The notes beneath the pieces are model-generated. The model ran no database searches. It worked only from the letters and a program-made list of their open reading frames with translations, and had not been told where the DNA came from. 64,000 nt of DNA from the NCBI RefSeq assembly GCF_965200405.1, contig NZ_OZ241356.1:2790001-2854000 (forward strand), written 5' to 3'. Both the position numbers and the translations under genes were made by a program. Origin of the DNA: Glacieibacterium sp965200405 (lineage in GTDB: Bacteria > Pseudomonadota > Alphaproteobacteria > Sphingomonadales > Sphingomonadaceae). Shown here one piece after another: positions 35,395 to 43,707 of the stretch. Positions within the stretch are counted from its first letter, which is position 1. The number at the start of each line of letters is the position of its first letter.

Positions 35395-36135
35395 CTACAG
35401 GCTCATCCCCCCGTCGATGATCAGGTTCGCCCCGGTCATGAACGTCGCCTCGTCGGATGCAAGCAGCAGGGCGACGGCGGCGATCTCCTCGGGAGTGCCG
35501 AGGCGGCCCATCGGCTGGCGGGCGATGAAGGCGGCACGTGCGGCAGCGACGTCACCGGTCGCGGCCATGCGGTCGCCCAACGACGGACTGTCGACGGTGC
35601 CCGGGCTGATCGCGTTGCAGCGGATTCCATCGCCGACGAAGTCGCGCGCCACCGACATGGTCAGGCCGATGACGGCGGCCTTCGACGTGGCATAGGCGAA
35701 GCGGTCGGGGGCAGCCATCACCGTCGATGCGACCGAGGCGATGTTGACGATCGACCCGGCCCGGCGCTCGCGCATCGCGGGCAGGAAGGCGCGGATGGTG
35801 TTGGTCATCGACACGACGTTGATGTCGAAGCTGCGCCCCAGGTCGGCGGGCGAGCCGGTGAGGATCGTCCCGGTGGCGACCCAACCGGCGCAATTGACCA
35901 GAACGTCGACCGCGGGATTGGCGGCGGCAACCGCCTCGACCTCGGCGGCGTCGGTGACGTCCATTCGCGCCGTGCGGATGTCGGGGCCGGAGAAGATCGC
36001 ATCGAGCTTGTCGACCGCCAGGTCGGTGACGACCAGCGCCGCGCACTCGCGCCGGAAAGCCTCGGCGACGGCACGGCCGATACCCTGCGCGGCGCCGGTC
36101 ACCAGGCAGGTCTTGCCGGCCAGCCTGCCGCTCAT
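35395..36135 (-). CDS. SDR dehydrogenase, BDH2 / 2-keto-3-deoxy-L-fuconate dehydrogenase type
   Basis: A 246-residue classical SDR. TGAAQGIG (residues 13-20) binds NAD, aided by an acidic residue in VVTDLA. S124, Y138 and K142 form the active site. R135 in DRFAYATSK and the surrounding VASTVMAAPDRF match mammalian BDH2 and bacterial 2-keto-3-deoxy-L-fuconate (or -rhamnonate) 4-dehydrogenases. It converges with the FAH gene at a distance of ten bases. No ribosome site is seen at ATG 36135; a short leader frame with a strong site overlaps it. Confidence 0.85.
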   Translation of the reverse strand: MSGRLAGKTCLVTGAAQGIGRAVAEAFRRECAALVVTDLAVDKLDAIFSGPDIRTARMDVTDAAEVEAVAAANPAVDVLVNCAGWVATGTILTGSPADLGRSFDINVVSMTNTIRAFLPAMRERRAGSIVNIASVASTVMAAPDRFAYATSKAAVIGLTMSVARDFVGDGIRCNAISPGTVDSPSLGDRMAATGDVAAARAAFIARQPMGRLGTPEEIAAVALLLASDEATFMTGANLIIDGGMSL

Positions 36136-36167
36136 GTCGCGCTCGCCGCTGGTCCGGACAGGCTCAT
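36132..36167 (-). other. possible 11-codon leader frame coupled to the SDR gene
   Basis: An ATG at 36167, preceded by AAGGGGAG, opens a frame reading MSLSGPAASAT. Its TGA overlaps the SDR start as ATGA. The SDR ATG itself has no good ribosome site, so translation could be coupled. It may be chance or the product of a frame error. Confidence 0.3.
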
Positions 36168-36322
36168 GACATCTCCCCTTGGATGGTCGCCGGCACCACG
36201 CCTTGTCGGTTTGAAAGTGCGTGCCGTGGTTCGGCGAGTTTCATAGCATCCCCGATTCAAGCCTGTTAAGCACCTTCGGCATCGATCGCGGGAATGCCGC
36301 GGCACGAATGGGGAGTTTTAAC

Positions 36323-36829
36323 ATGCGCGGATTAGTTTGCAGGCCGGTGTTGACGTGCCTTGCGGTCATGGCGCTTGCCGGTGCTGCATCGGGCAGCCGG
36401 GCCGCCGATTTCGTCGCGATCAGGCTGTCGGTTCCGGTCGCGCGCCCGGCCGATGCGGTGTGGAGCAGGGTCGGCGGCTATTGCGCCATCGCCGAGTGGC
36501 TGAAGGTCAGCTGCGACTATGGCTCCGGCACCGGTGAGGTCGGCACCGTGCGCCGGCTGCGCGATCGCACGGTCGAGGAGGCGATGGTCGCGCAGACCGC
36601 CCATTCCTACACCTATTTGCAGACCGTCGGATCGATGGTGCCGTTCGCCTATCACGGCACGCTGGCGGTCGAGCCGGCCGGCAAGGGCGCATCGACGCTG
36701 CATTACACGCTGTTCTACGACCAGGGCGCGATGGCGTCGGACACCGTCCGCGCTTCGGAGAAGGCCCGGATGACGACGCGTTTCCAGACCGCGCTGGAGA
36801 CGATGAAATCACTCGCCGAGGCAAAATAG
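36323..36829 (+). CDS. exported SRPBCC-fold protein
   Basis: A 168-residue protein with a signal peptide (MRGLVCRPVLTCLAVMALAG). The body is an SRPBCC/START-like ligand-binding fold: VARPADAVWSRVGGYCAIAEW, VGTVRRLRDRTVEEAMVAQ and PFAYHGTLAV. GGGGAG precedes the ATG, and the in-frame codons upstream are unlikely to be translated. It may bind a hydrophobic small molecule, but no function can be assigned. It lies 25 bases before the M3 peptidase gene on the same strand. Confidence 0.75.
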   Translation: MRGLVCRPVLTCLAVMALAGAASGSRAADFVAIRLSVPVARPADAVWSRVGGYCAIAEWLKVSCDYGSGTGEVGTVRRLRDRTVEEAMVAQTAHSYTYLQTVGSMVPFAYHGTLAVEPAGKGASTLHYTLFYDQGAMASDTVRASEKARMTTRFQTALETMKSLAEAK

Positions 36830-36854
36830 GCTCGGCCCAAGCGAAAGTGTATCG

Positions 36855-38990
36855 ATGACTCTCGTGCGTCTCCTGTCCGGATCGGCAATGCTTATGATGG
36901 CCAACACTGCCAGTGCGGCGCTGCCGCCGACCAATCCCTTCGCCGCCGAGAGCACGCTGCCCTACCAGGCGCCACCGTTCGACAGGATAAAGGACGCCGA
37001 CTTCGCGCCGGCGTTCGAGCAGGGCGTCGCCGACAAGCTGGCCGAGACCCGCAAGATCGCCGACAATCCGGCCGCGCCGACCTTCGACAACACCATCGTC
37101 GCAATGGAGCGCTCGGGCGCGCTGCTCGACCGGGTCAGCGCGGCGTTCTACGGCGTCAACTCGGCCAACACCAATGACACGCTGCAGGCGATCCAGAAGG
37201 AGCAGGCGCCCAAGCTGACCGCGCTGAGCGACGCGATCTACCTCGACGTACCGTTGTTCGCGCGCATCCAGGCGCTGTACGACAAGCGCGCCACGCTCAA
37301 GCTCGATCTCGAGCAGGCGCAATTGCTCAAGGTCATCCATGAGCGTTTCATCAAGGCGGGCGCGCGACTGTCGGCACCCGACAAGGTCAAGCTGCGCGAG
37401 CTGAACGGCCAGCTGTCGCAGCTGCAGACCGAGTTCCAGCAGAAGTTGCTCGCCGCGACCAAGGCGGGGGCGCTGGTCGTCGACGATCCCGCCAAGCTGG
37501 CCGGGCTGGGCGATGCCGGCATCGCGAGCGCGGCGGCGAGCGCCAAGGATCGCGGCCTGACCGGCAAATGGGTGCTACCGCTGCAGAACACCACGCAGCA
37601 GCCGGCGTTGGTCTCGCTCAGCGACCGGGCGACGCGCGAGGCGTTGTTCGAGGCGAGCTGGACCCGCACCGTCAAGGGCGATGCCAACGACACCCGCGCG
37701 ACGCTGTCAAAGATCGCGCAACTGCGCGCCCAGAAGGCCAAGCTGCTCGGCTTTCCGGACTATGCATCGTACACCCTGTCGGACCAGATGGCGAAAACGC
37801 CCGAGGCGGCCAAGGCGTTTATGGCCAAGCTGATCCCGGCCACCGCCGCCCAGCAGCGCCGCGAAACCGCCGAGATCGCCGCGATGATCAAGTCGGGGGG
37901 CGAGACGTTCGCGCCGCGTGCCTGGGACTGGAACCGCTACGCCGAAAAGGTCCGCAAGGCGCGCTTCGACCTCAACCAGGACGAGGTGAAGCCGTATTTC
38001 TTGCTCGATACTGTGCTTGAGAAGGGCGTGCTGTTCGCCGCCAACCAGCTGTACGGCATCAGCTTCAAGCCACGCACCGACATTCCGGTCTACCATCCCG
38101 ACGTGAAGGTCTTCGAGGTGTTCGACAAGGACGGCTCGGCGATGGGCCTGATGTATTTCGATTACTTCAAGCGCGACAACAAGAACGGCGGCGCGTGGAT
38201 GAGCGAGTTCGTCGGCCAGTCGAAGCTGCTCGGCACCAAGCCGGTCGTCTACAACGTCGCGAACCTGCCCAAGCCCGCGGCGGGCCAGCCGGCGTTGATC
38301 ACCTCCGACGACGTGCGCACCATGTTCCACGAGTTCGGCCATGCGCTGCACGGGTTGTTCGCCGACCAGGTGTATCCGACACTGTCGGGCACCAGCGTGG
38401 CGCGCGACGTGGTCGAGTTTCCGTCGCAGTTCAACGAGCATTGGGCCGACGATCCCAAGGTCTTCGCGAACTATGCCGTGCACTACCAGACCGGCGCGCC
38501 GATGCCACAGGTACTGGTCGACAAGATCCGCAAGGCCGACAAGTTCAACCAGGGCTATCAGCTGGGCGAGCTGATCGCCGCCGCCGAACTCGACATGCAG
38601 TGGCATGCGCTGCCGGCGTCGGCGCCGCTGCAGGATGCCGACAAGTTCGAGGCCGAGGCGCTGGCCAAGACCGGGCTCGACATCGCCGACGTGCCGCCGC
38701 GCTATCGGTCGAGCTATTTCAGCCACGTCTTCTCGGGCGGCTATGCGGCCGGCTATTACGCCTATCTGTGGACGCAGATGCTGGAGAACGACGCGTTCGC
38801 GTGGTTCAAGGCGAACGGCGGCATGACCCGCGCCAACGGCCAGCGCTTCCGCGACCTGATCCTGTCACGCGGGCACACGCTGGATTACGACGTCATGTTC
38901 CGCAACTTCTATGGCAAGGATCCCGACATCGGGCCGATGCTGGAAGATCGCGGGCTGGTCGCAACGACGAAACAAGGGAGAGCGACATGA
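36855..38990 (+). CDS. exported M3 family metallopeptidase (peptidyl-dipeptidase Dcp type)
   Basis: A 711-residue thimet-oligopeptidase-like zinc peptidase with a signal peptide (LVRLLSGSAMLMMANTASA). The zinc motif is MFHEFGHALHG, an HExxH form, and the third ligand glutamate is in VVEFPSQFNEHW. The FSHVFSGGYAAGYYAYLW segment is typical of the C-terminal substrate-binding part. It cleaves dipeptides or short peptides in the periplasm. It overlaps the next gene by ATGA, and it is separated from the SRPBCC gene by 25 bases. Confidence 0.92.
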   Translation: MTLVRLLSGSAMLMMANTASAALPPTNPFAAESTLPYQAPPFDRIKDADFAPAFEQGVADKLAETRKIADNPAAPTFDNTIVAMERSGALLDRVSAAFYGVNSANTNDTLQAIQKEQAPKLTALSDAIYLDVPLFARIQALYDKRATLKLDLEQAQLLKVIHERFIKAGARLSAPDKVKLRELNGQLSQLQTEFQQKLLAATKAGALVVDDPAKLAGLGDAGIASAAASAKDRGLTGKWVLPLQNTTQQPALVSLSDRATREALFEASWTRTVKGDANDTRATLSKIAQLRAQKAKLLGFPDYASYTLSDQMAKTPEAAKAFMAKLIPATAAQQRRETAEIAAMIKSGGETFAPRAWDWNRYAEKVRKARFDLNQDEVKPYFLLDTVLEKGVLFAANQLYGISFKPRTDIPVYHPDVKVFEVFDKDGSAMGLMYFDYFKRDNKNGGAWMSEFVGQSKLLGTKPVVYNVANLPKPAAGQPALITSDDVRTMFHEFGHALHGLFADQVYPTLSGTSVARDVVEFPSQFNEHWADDPKVFANYAVHYQTGAPMPQVLVDKIRKADKFNQGYQLGELIAAAELDMQWHALPASAPLQDADKFEAEALAKTGLDIADVPPRYRSSYFSHVFSGGYAAGYYAYLWTQMLENDAFAWFKANGGMTRANGQRFRDLILSRGHTLDYDVMFRNFYGKDPDIGPMLEDRGLVATTKQGRAT

Positions 38991-40114
38991 GCGATCAGCG
39001 GCACGGACTTGAGCTTCGTTCGACGATCCTGGCGGAAGGGTCGCTGACCCTGTCGCTGGAGGATGTCACGGTCGCCGCACCCGGACCCGACGAGATCGTC
39101 GTGCGGATCGAGGCCGCGCCGATCAACCCGTCGGACCTGGGCCTGTTGCTCGGGCCCGCCGACCTGGCGACGCTGCGGACCGGTGGTACTTCGGAGCGCC
39201 CGACGCTGATCTTCGACGTCTCGGAGCGCCGGCTGGCGACGGTCGCGGCACGGGTCGGCCAGTCGATGCCGGTCGGTAACGAAGGCGCCGGCACGGTGGT
39301 CGAGGCCGGTGAGAACGTCGCTCACCTGCTCGGCAAGAAGGTCGGCATGATCGGTGGCGGCATGTACACACAGGTTCGCAAGATCGCGGCGCGCGACGCG
39401 CTGGTACTGCCCGACGGCGCGAGCTCGGCCGACGGCGCATCGATGTTCGTCAACCCGCTGACCGCGCTCAGCTTCGTCGAGACGATGCGGATGGAGGGAC
39501 ACAAGGCGATCGTTCACACCGCCGCTGCGTCGAACCTCGGCCAGATGCTCAACCGTATCTGCCTTGCGGACGACGTGCCGCTGGTCAACATCGTTCGGGG
39601 CGAGGCGCAGGTGGCGCTGCTCAAGGCCGCCGGGGCGACATGGGTGATCGACAGCAGCACGCCCGATTTCGAGGCGGCGCTGACTGACGCGATCGCGGCG
39701 ACCGGGGCGACGCTCGGCTTCGATGCGATCGGCGGCGGCAAGCTGGCGGGCCAGATCCTGACGGCGATGGAGAACGCGGCCAATCGCAACCCAGGCGAGT
39801 ATAGCCGCTATGGGTCCACGACCTTCAAGCAGGTCTACATCTACGGTGCCCTCGACCTGGGACCGACGAGCCTGAACCGTACCTTCGGCTTCTCGTGGAG
39901 CCTGAGCGGCTGGCTGCTGTTCCCGTTCCTGCAGAAAGCCGGGGCGGAGGTTGCGGCGCGGTTGCGCAAGCGCGTCGTCGACGAGCTGAAGACGACGTTT
40001 GCCAGTCATTACACCGCCACCATCGGGCTGGCCGAGGCGCTGAAGCCGGACATACTGATGGCCTATCAGCGCAAGGCGACCGGCGAGAAGTACCTGATCA
40101 ACCCGACCCGCTAG
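38987..40114 (+). CDS. MDR-family (zinc-binding dehydrogenase-like) oxidoreductase
   Basis: A 375-residue medium-chain dehydrogenase. The N-terminal part shows VVRIEAAPINPSDLG and PVGNEGAGTVVEAGE. The Rossmann part has AIVHTAAASNLGQMLNR instead of the usual glycine-rich loop, which resembles the enoyl-reductase branch. The classic zinc cysteines are not seen. The start ATG 38987 overlaps the M3 peptidase stop by four bases, so they are coupled, although the functions differ. The substrate is unknown. Confidence 0.82.
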   Translation: MSDQRHGLELRSTILAEGSLTLSLEDVTVAAPGPDEIVVRIEAAPINPSDLGLLLGPADLATLRTGGTSERPTLIFDVSERRLATVAARVGQSMPVGNEGAGTVVEAGENVAHLLGKKVGMIGGGMYTQVRKIAARDALVLPDGASSADGASMFVNPLTALSFVETMRMEGHKAIVHTAAASNLGQMLNRICLADDVPLVNIVRGEAQVALLKAAGATWVIDSSTPDFEAALTDAIAATGATLGFDAIGGGKLAGQILTAMENAANRNPGEYSRYGSTTFKQVYIYGALDLGPTSLNRTFGFSWSLSGWLLFPFLQKAGAEVAARLRKRVVDELKTTFASHYTATIGLAEALKPDILMAYQRKATGEKYLINPTR

Positions 40115-40120
40115 AGCGGC

Positions 40121-41125
40121 TCAGCGTCGGACGTCGAGGCCACCGGCGGCAAAGGCTTCGAGGTCCGCCGGGCGGAACAGGCTGGCGTCGCCGGGCAGCG
40201 AGTGCTTGAGGATGGTCAGCGCCAGCCCGCTCCGGGCCGCTTCGCCGGCGTCCTTGCCGTGGCGCAACGCGTGGAGGACACCGGCTGCGAAGGCGTCGCC
40301 GGCACCGATGCGGTCGACGATGCCGGAGATCACCGCCTCGCCGGTCTGCACATGGCCGGCTCTGGTATCGATGCGCGCGGACAGGCGGTGGCAATCGACG
40401 CTTTCGACCGTACGCGAGGTCGACGCGATCATCTCGAGTTTGGGAAACGCCGCGAACGCTGCCGCCGCCGCCTCCTGCCGCCGTTCTTCGCCATCTCCGC
40501 CGAACTCGCGGTCGAGCAGCAGCGCGATGTCGCGGTGATTGCCGAACAGCAAGTCGGCGTGCCCGACAAGCTCGGTCAGGATAGCGCGCGGATCGCTGGG
40601 CCAGCGTTCCCAAAGCTTGGCGCGGTAATTGCCATCGAACGAGACCGGGATGCCGCGCTCGCTGGCAGCGCGAGCCGCTGCGATGGCGCTCTGCGCCGGC
40701 ACCGGACCGAGGGCGGGGGTGATCCCGGACAGGTGCAGGCGATCGACACCCTGCAGCAGCGCCGGCCAATCCCAGGCGTCCTGCGGTAGTTCGGCAAAGC
40801 TGGAGTGCGCGCGGTCGTAGATGACCTCGGTGGCGCGCATCCCGGCGCCGGAGGTGACGAAATACAGCGCCATCCGGTCGCCAGCCAGCTGGATGCCGCC
40901 GGTATCGACGCCGTGGCCGCGCAACGTGCTCAGGGCAGAGCGCCCGAGGTCGTTGTCCGGCACCGCGCTGACCAGCCCGGCATCATGCCCCAGCCGCGCC
41001 AGCGCCGTCACGACGTTGGCCTCCGCGCCCGCCACCCAGACCTGCAACGCGGGGGTCTGCAGCAGCAGTTCGCGCCCCGGCGGCGACAGTCGGAGCATGA
41101 TCTCTCCGAACGCGAGGAACTTCAT
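40121..41125 (-). CDS. kdgK: PfkB family sugar kinase, probable 2-keto-3-deoxygluconate kinase
   Basis: A 334-residue ribokinase-fold kinase. It starts with FGEIMLRLSPPGRELLLQ, which matches KdgK well, has VAGAEANVVTALARLG, and ends the active site with DRIGAGDAFAAGVLHAL carrying the catalytic aspartate. It would phosphorylate 2-keto-3-deoxygluconate in an Entner-Doudoroff-type pathway, and other sugars are possible. ATG 41125 is preferred over the 41221 extension, which has no family match. It converges with the MDR gene across six bases. Confidence 0.85.
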   Translation of the reverse strand: MKFLAFGEIMLRLSPPGRELLLQTPALQVWVAGAEANVVTALARLGHDAGLVSAVPDNDLGRSALSTLRGHGVDTGGIQLAGDRMALYFVTSGAGMRATEVIYDRAHSSFAELPQDAWDWPALLQGVDRLHLSGITPALGPVPAQSAIAAARAASERGIPVSFDGNYRAKLWERWPSDPRAILTELVGHADLLFGNHRDIALLLDREFGGDGEERRQEAAAAAFAAFPKLEMIASTSRTVESVDCHRLSARIDTRAGHVQTGEAVISGIVDRIGAGDAFAAGVLHALRHGKDAGEAARSGLALTILKHSLPGDASLFRPADLEAFAAGGLDVRR

Positions 41126-41270
41126 TGCGGCTTCCCGATAGTATCGCGCCCGAGCGGCAGCGACACTCCGGCATAGCGCCGAAACCTCCGGCTCGCCAAG
41201 TCCGGACAGACGACTGCCCATGGTGCCGGGCTGATGGCACCATGGGCAGGATCAATCCGATACGCCGGGG

Positions 41271-41579
41271 CTATTCGTGACGAGCCTTGCCGGCCTTCTT
41301 GTACTCGGCGATCTCGTCCTTCGTCGCCTTGCGGCCGTCCTTCATATATTTGCCGCCCTCCTTGGTGACGCCGTCGGCAGCGGAGGCCACGGCAGGCGCT
41401 GTCGCAGGTGCCTCTGCAGCAGGTGTCGCGGCGGGTGCGGCAGCGGGATCAGGCGCTGCCGGGGCCGCAGGCATGGCCTGGTCGACCGGCGCCGTCGCAG
41501 GAGCGGCGGACTGGGCCTGCGCTACCATCGGCAGCATCAGAAGCGTCGTCGCGCCGACAAGCATTGTCGTGATCTTCAT
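41271..41579 (-). CDS. small exported alanine/proline-rich protein
   Basis: A 102-residue protein with a signal peptide (MKITTMLVGATTLLMLPMVA), a low-complexity Ala/Pro middle (about residues 23-70) and a charged tail (GKYMKDGRKATKDEIAEYKK). GGAG precedes the ATG by seven bases. An upstream ATG at 41603 is less likely. I do not recognise the family. It may be a small periplasmic or envelope protein. Confidence 0.55.
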   Translation of the reverse strand: MKITTMLVGATTLLMLPMVAQAQSAAPATAPVDQAMPAAPAAPDPAAAPAATPAAEAPATAPAVASAADGVTKEGGKYMKDGRKATKDEIAEYKKAGKARHE

Positions 41580-41638
41580 GGAGTATCTCCTAAGTCGATC
41601 CACTCAACCTCAAGATGTCAACATCGAGGCGAACAGTG

Positions 41639-41672
41639 TTTCACCGGGAATCAATAGTCCAACCCGGTGAAA
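41639..41672 (-). terminator. hairpin downstream of the transglutaminase gene
   Basis: Perfect ten-base arms TTTCACCGGG (41639-41648) and CCCGGTGAAA (41663-41672) enclose a 14-base loop. It lies between two minus-strand genes, past the stop of the transglutaminase-like gene. No strong T-run follows, so a regulatory role is also possible. Confidence 0.4.
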
Positions 41673-41837
41673 GCAAACTAGACTAGACGTAGCGGTATAG
41701 CGAGAGCTGTATCGAACAGTCTATCCCGGCTGAGGTTCGGACTGTCCCAAAGTGGAGGATCATCGCAGGGTATTCCGCCGTGACGAACCGTACTGCAGCC
41801 AAACCTCATGCTGCAGAGGCAAGCCGCCGGCGATAAT

Positions 41838-42653
41838 TCAACCCTGCTCGGGGATTTCGTCGGTGTGGACCTTGAAGCCGTTGAGCCAGACCGGCCCGAA
41901 GGTGGTGGTCAGCGCCGTGTCGGTGGCATCGCGGCCGCGCGCCATCAGGATGCGTCCGATCCGCGGGTGATTGTGGCGCGCATCGAAAACATGCCACGCG
42001 CCGCCAAGGTAAACGTCGAACCAGGCATGGAAATCCATTGCCGAAGCCGCGGGCGGAACGCCGATGTCGCCGAGGTAGCCGGTGCAATAGCGTGCCGGGA
42101 TGTTCATGCACCGGCACAGGGCGACCGCGAGATGGGCGAAGTCGCGGCAGACGCCGACCTGCTGCTCGTTGCCCTGCCAGGCGGTGCGCATCGGGTCCGC
42201 ATATTCATAGCCATAGGTCATCTGGCGGTGCGCATAGTCGACGATCGCCTGGACGCGGCTCCAGCCGGGTTCGACATGGCCGAACAGGTTCCACGCCAGG
42301 CCCGACAGGCGATCGGTTTCGCAGTACCGGCTGCCGAGGAGATAGACGAGGATATCGTCGGGAAGCTCCTCGACCGGATGCTGGCGCGCGTCCGGCGACT
42401 GGATGTCCGGAATACCGCTGTCGTGGATGAGCAGGTCGCAGCTGAGTACAGTGTCGCCGGGGGGCAGCGTCAGGCGCGTGCAGACGTTGCCGAAGCTGTC
42501 GATATACTCATGGTGCGGAACGCCGCCCGAGACATGGACGTGATCGGGCTCGAGCAGGTCGCCGGCGCGTGAGGGATGGACCTTCAACATTGCCGTCATG
42601 GCCGTCGGCACGTTGACGCCAAGAACGATCTCGAACCCAGCTCGGATTAGCAT
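41838..42653 (-). CDS. transglutaminase-like domain protein
   Basis: A 271-residue cytoplasmic protein of the bacterial transglutaminase-like (protease-type) superfamily. The catalytic triad is visible in GVCRDFAHLAVAL (Cys), DFHAWFDVYLG (His) and WHVFDARHN (Asp). The N-terminal third is the usual beta-rich region of this family. I choose ATG 42653 because AGAGG sits five bases upstream; GTG 42659 would add two residues. No partner genes such as alpha-E or circularly permuted ATP-grasp genes lie beside it. Confidence 0.83.
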   Translation of the reverse strand: MLIRAGFEIVLGVNVPTAMTAMLKVHPSRAGDLLEPDHVHVSGGVPHHEYIDSFGNVCTRLTLPPGDTVLSCDLLIHDSGIPDIQSPDARQHPVEELPDDILVYLLGSRYCETDRLSGLAWNLFGHVEPGWSRVQAIVDYAHRQMTYGYEYADPMRTAWQGNEQQVGVCRDFAHLAVALCRCMNIPARYCTGYLGDIGVPPAASAMDFHAWFDVYLGGAWHVFDARHNHPRIGRILMARGRDATDTALTTTFGPVWLNGFKVHTDEIPEQG

Positions 42654-42755
42654 CGACACCTCTGTCAGGCTGTTGCCGGCGGCGACCAGCGGGACGAAGG
42701 GTGGAGGCTGAGTTGTGCGCTTACAAGTGGAAAGTCACACAATGACGACGGACGT

Positions 42756-42902
42756 TTAGCGACCGTAGCGATCTGATTTCGAAGCCTGGGCGAAGCGGTG
42801 CAGTCCATCGGTGCGATCCGATGTGGCCCGACGCTCCCAAACATCGTCGGAAGCGGAGAGCCACCGCAACATCGCCTGGAGGGCATTGAAAAGCGAACGC
42901 AT
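42756..42902 (-). CDS. possible small hypothetical protein
   Basis: A 48-residue frame from ATG 42902, beginning MRSLFNALQAMLRWL and ending RFAQASKSDRYGR. An amphipathic N-terminus and an acidic/basic tail look like several small proteins of alphaproteobacteria. No ribosome site is seen. A longer version from TTG 42995 is possible but equally unsupported. No family is recognised. Confidence 0.25.
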   Translation of the reverse strand: MRSLFNALQAMLRWLSASDDVWERRATSDRTDGLHRFAQASKSDRYGR

Positions 42903-43197
42903 GGGAAATCCGGCAGCTGGTGGCATGTTCACGGATATACGCATGCCAAGCGATTTGGTTCTGCGTCTCCGAAATAAATTTTTAACATCAAACAACGCCA
43001 GATTACCAGAGTGTGTGTGAAGGCGATGCCACAGACCTCAGCCCTATCCAAAGTTGCTGGGGACATTTTTAACCATTGATAACTAAACAGAGTCGGGCCA
43101 GCGCGCATGCTGGGGTGGGCTGCTGAGCGGGTGGCGTATTGTGAATGCAGCCCACCAACCGGCGCCGCGGCAAGCCTGAATCATGTACGTAAGCAAC

Positions 43198-43230
43198 GAA
43201 CGCCCGCCATGGTCTAGATGGCGGGCGTTC
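43198..43230. terminator. perfect 13-base hairpin in a gene-free region
   Basis: GAACGCCCGCCAT (43198-43210) and ATGGCGGGCGTTC (43218-43230) pair fully around a seven-base loop. There is no T-run. It may end a transcript from an unannotated small RNA or from the left, or be a repeat element. Confidence 0.45.
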
Positions 43231-43520
43231 CACGACCGGTAAGGCTTGAACACCGGCCGTTAACGGCGGGTTAGCATCATTTACGCGGAAGTGCGCTAGT
43301 CGTCGTGGATAGTAACGCGACTTTCCAGACGTTTTGGGCCGTTAAGGATGTTTGTCACTGGCAACCGGGGCGTCCCGGATATTTCGAGGAGCACCCGCCT
43401 GCGCCATTGTGAACCGGCGAGTTCGCAAGATATGCGCCGCTCGGTCGCCGGCGTTGATAATGGCGGGGGCCATCGGCCAGAGCCTATTGCTGAGCGCCCG
43501 CTTCCGTAAACTCCGGCCCT

Positions 43521-43631
43521 ATGGCGCGCTCGGCGTATAACCGGCGACGATACTTCGCGACATGGGCGGTCATCCAGAAGCTGCGCGAGGGCTACCTGAC
43601 CGAGCCGGTCTTTCGTGTTGCTCGGACTTGA
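43521..43631 (+). CDS. possible small protein or gene remnant
   Basis: A 36-residue frame (starts MARSAYNRRRYFATW, contains QKLREGYLTEPVF) with G or C at most third codon positions, as in real genes of this genome. There is no clear ribosome site, and no family is recognised. It could be the remnant of a longer gene. Confidence 0.2.
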   Translation: MARSAYNRRRYFATWAVIQKLREGYLTEPVFRVART

Positions 43632-43707
43632 TCGACGACATTGCCGTTGCCTGGGCAGGAGCCTAGCCTTTGCAGCGGGCGCCCATCCGAGGCGCGGGGG
43701 GTGATCG

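Larger units (their letters stand above)
42654..43707. other. long stretch without a convincing gene
   Basis: About 1,050 bases contain only weak small frames. Part of it (about 42960-43090) is AT-richer than its surroundings. A perfect 13-base hairpin is at 43198-43230, and CCGTTAACGG, a perfect ten-base palindrome, is at 43257-43266. It could hold a small RNA or decayed genes. I see no tRNA, SRP RNA or tmRNA pattern. Confidence 0.5.

Noticed and set aside
41700..41838. Possible insertion-sequence remnant between 41.7 and 41.84 kb
   Set aside because: GGACTGTCC-like words and a short open frame looked like an IS fragment, but no terminal inverted repeat, target duplication or transposase motif could be identified.
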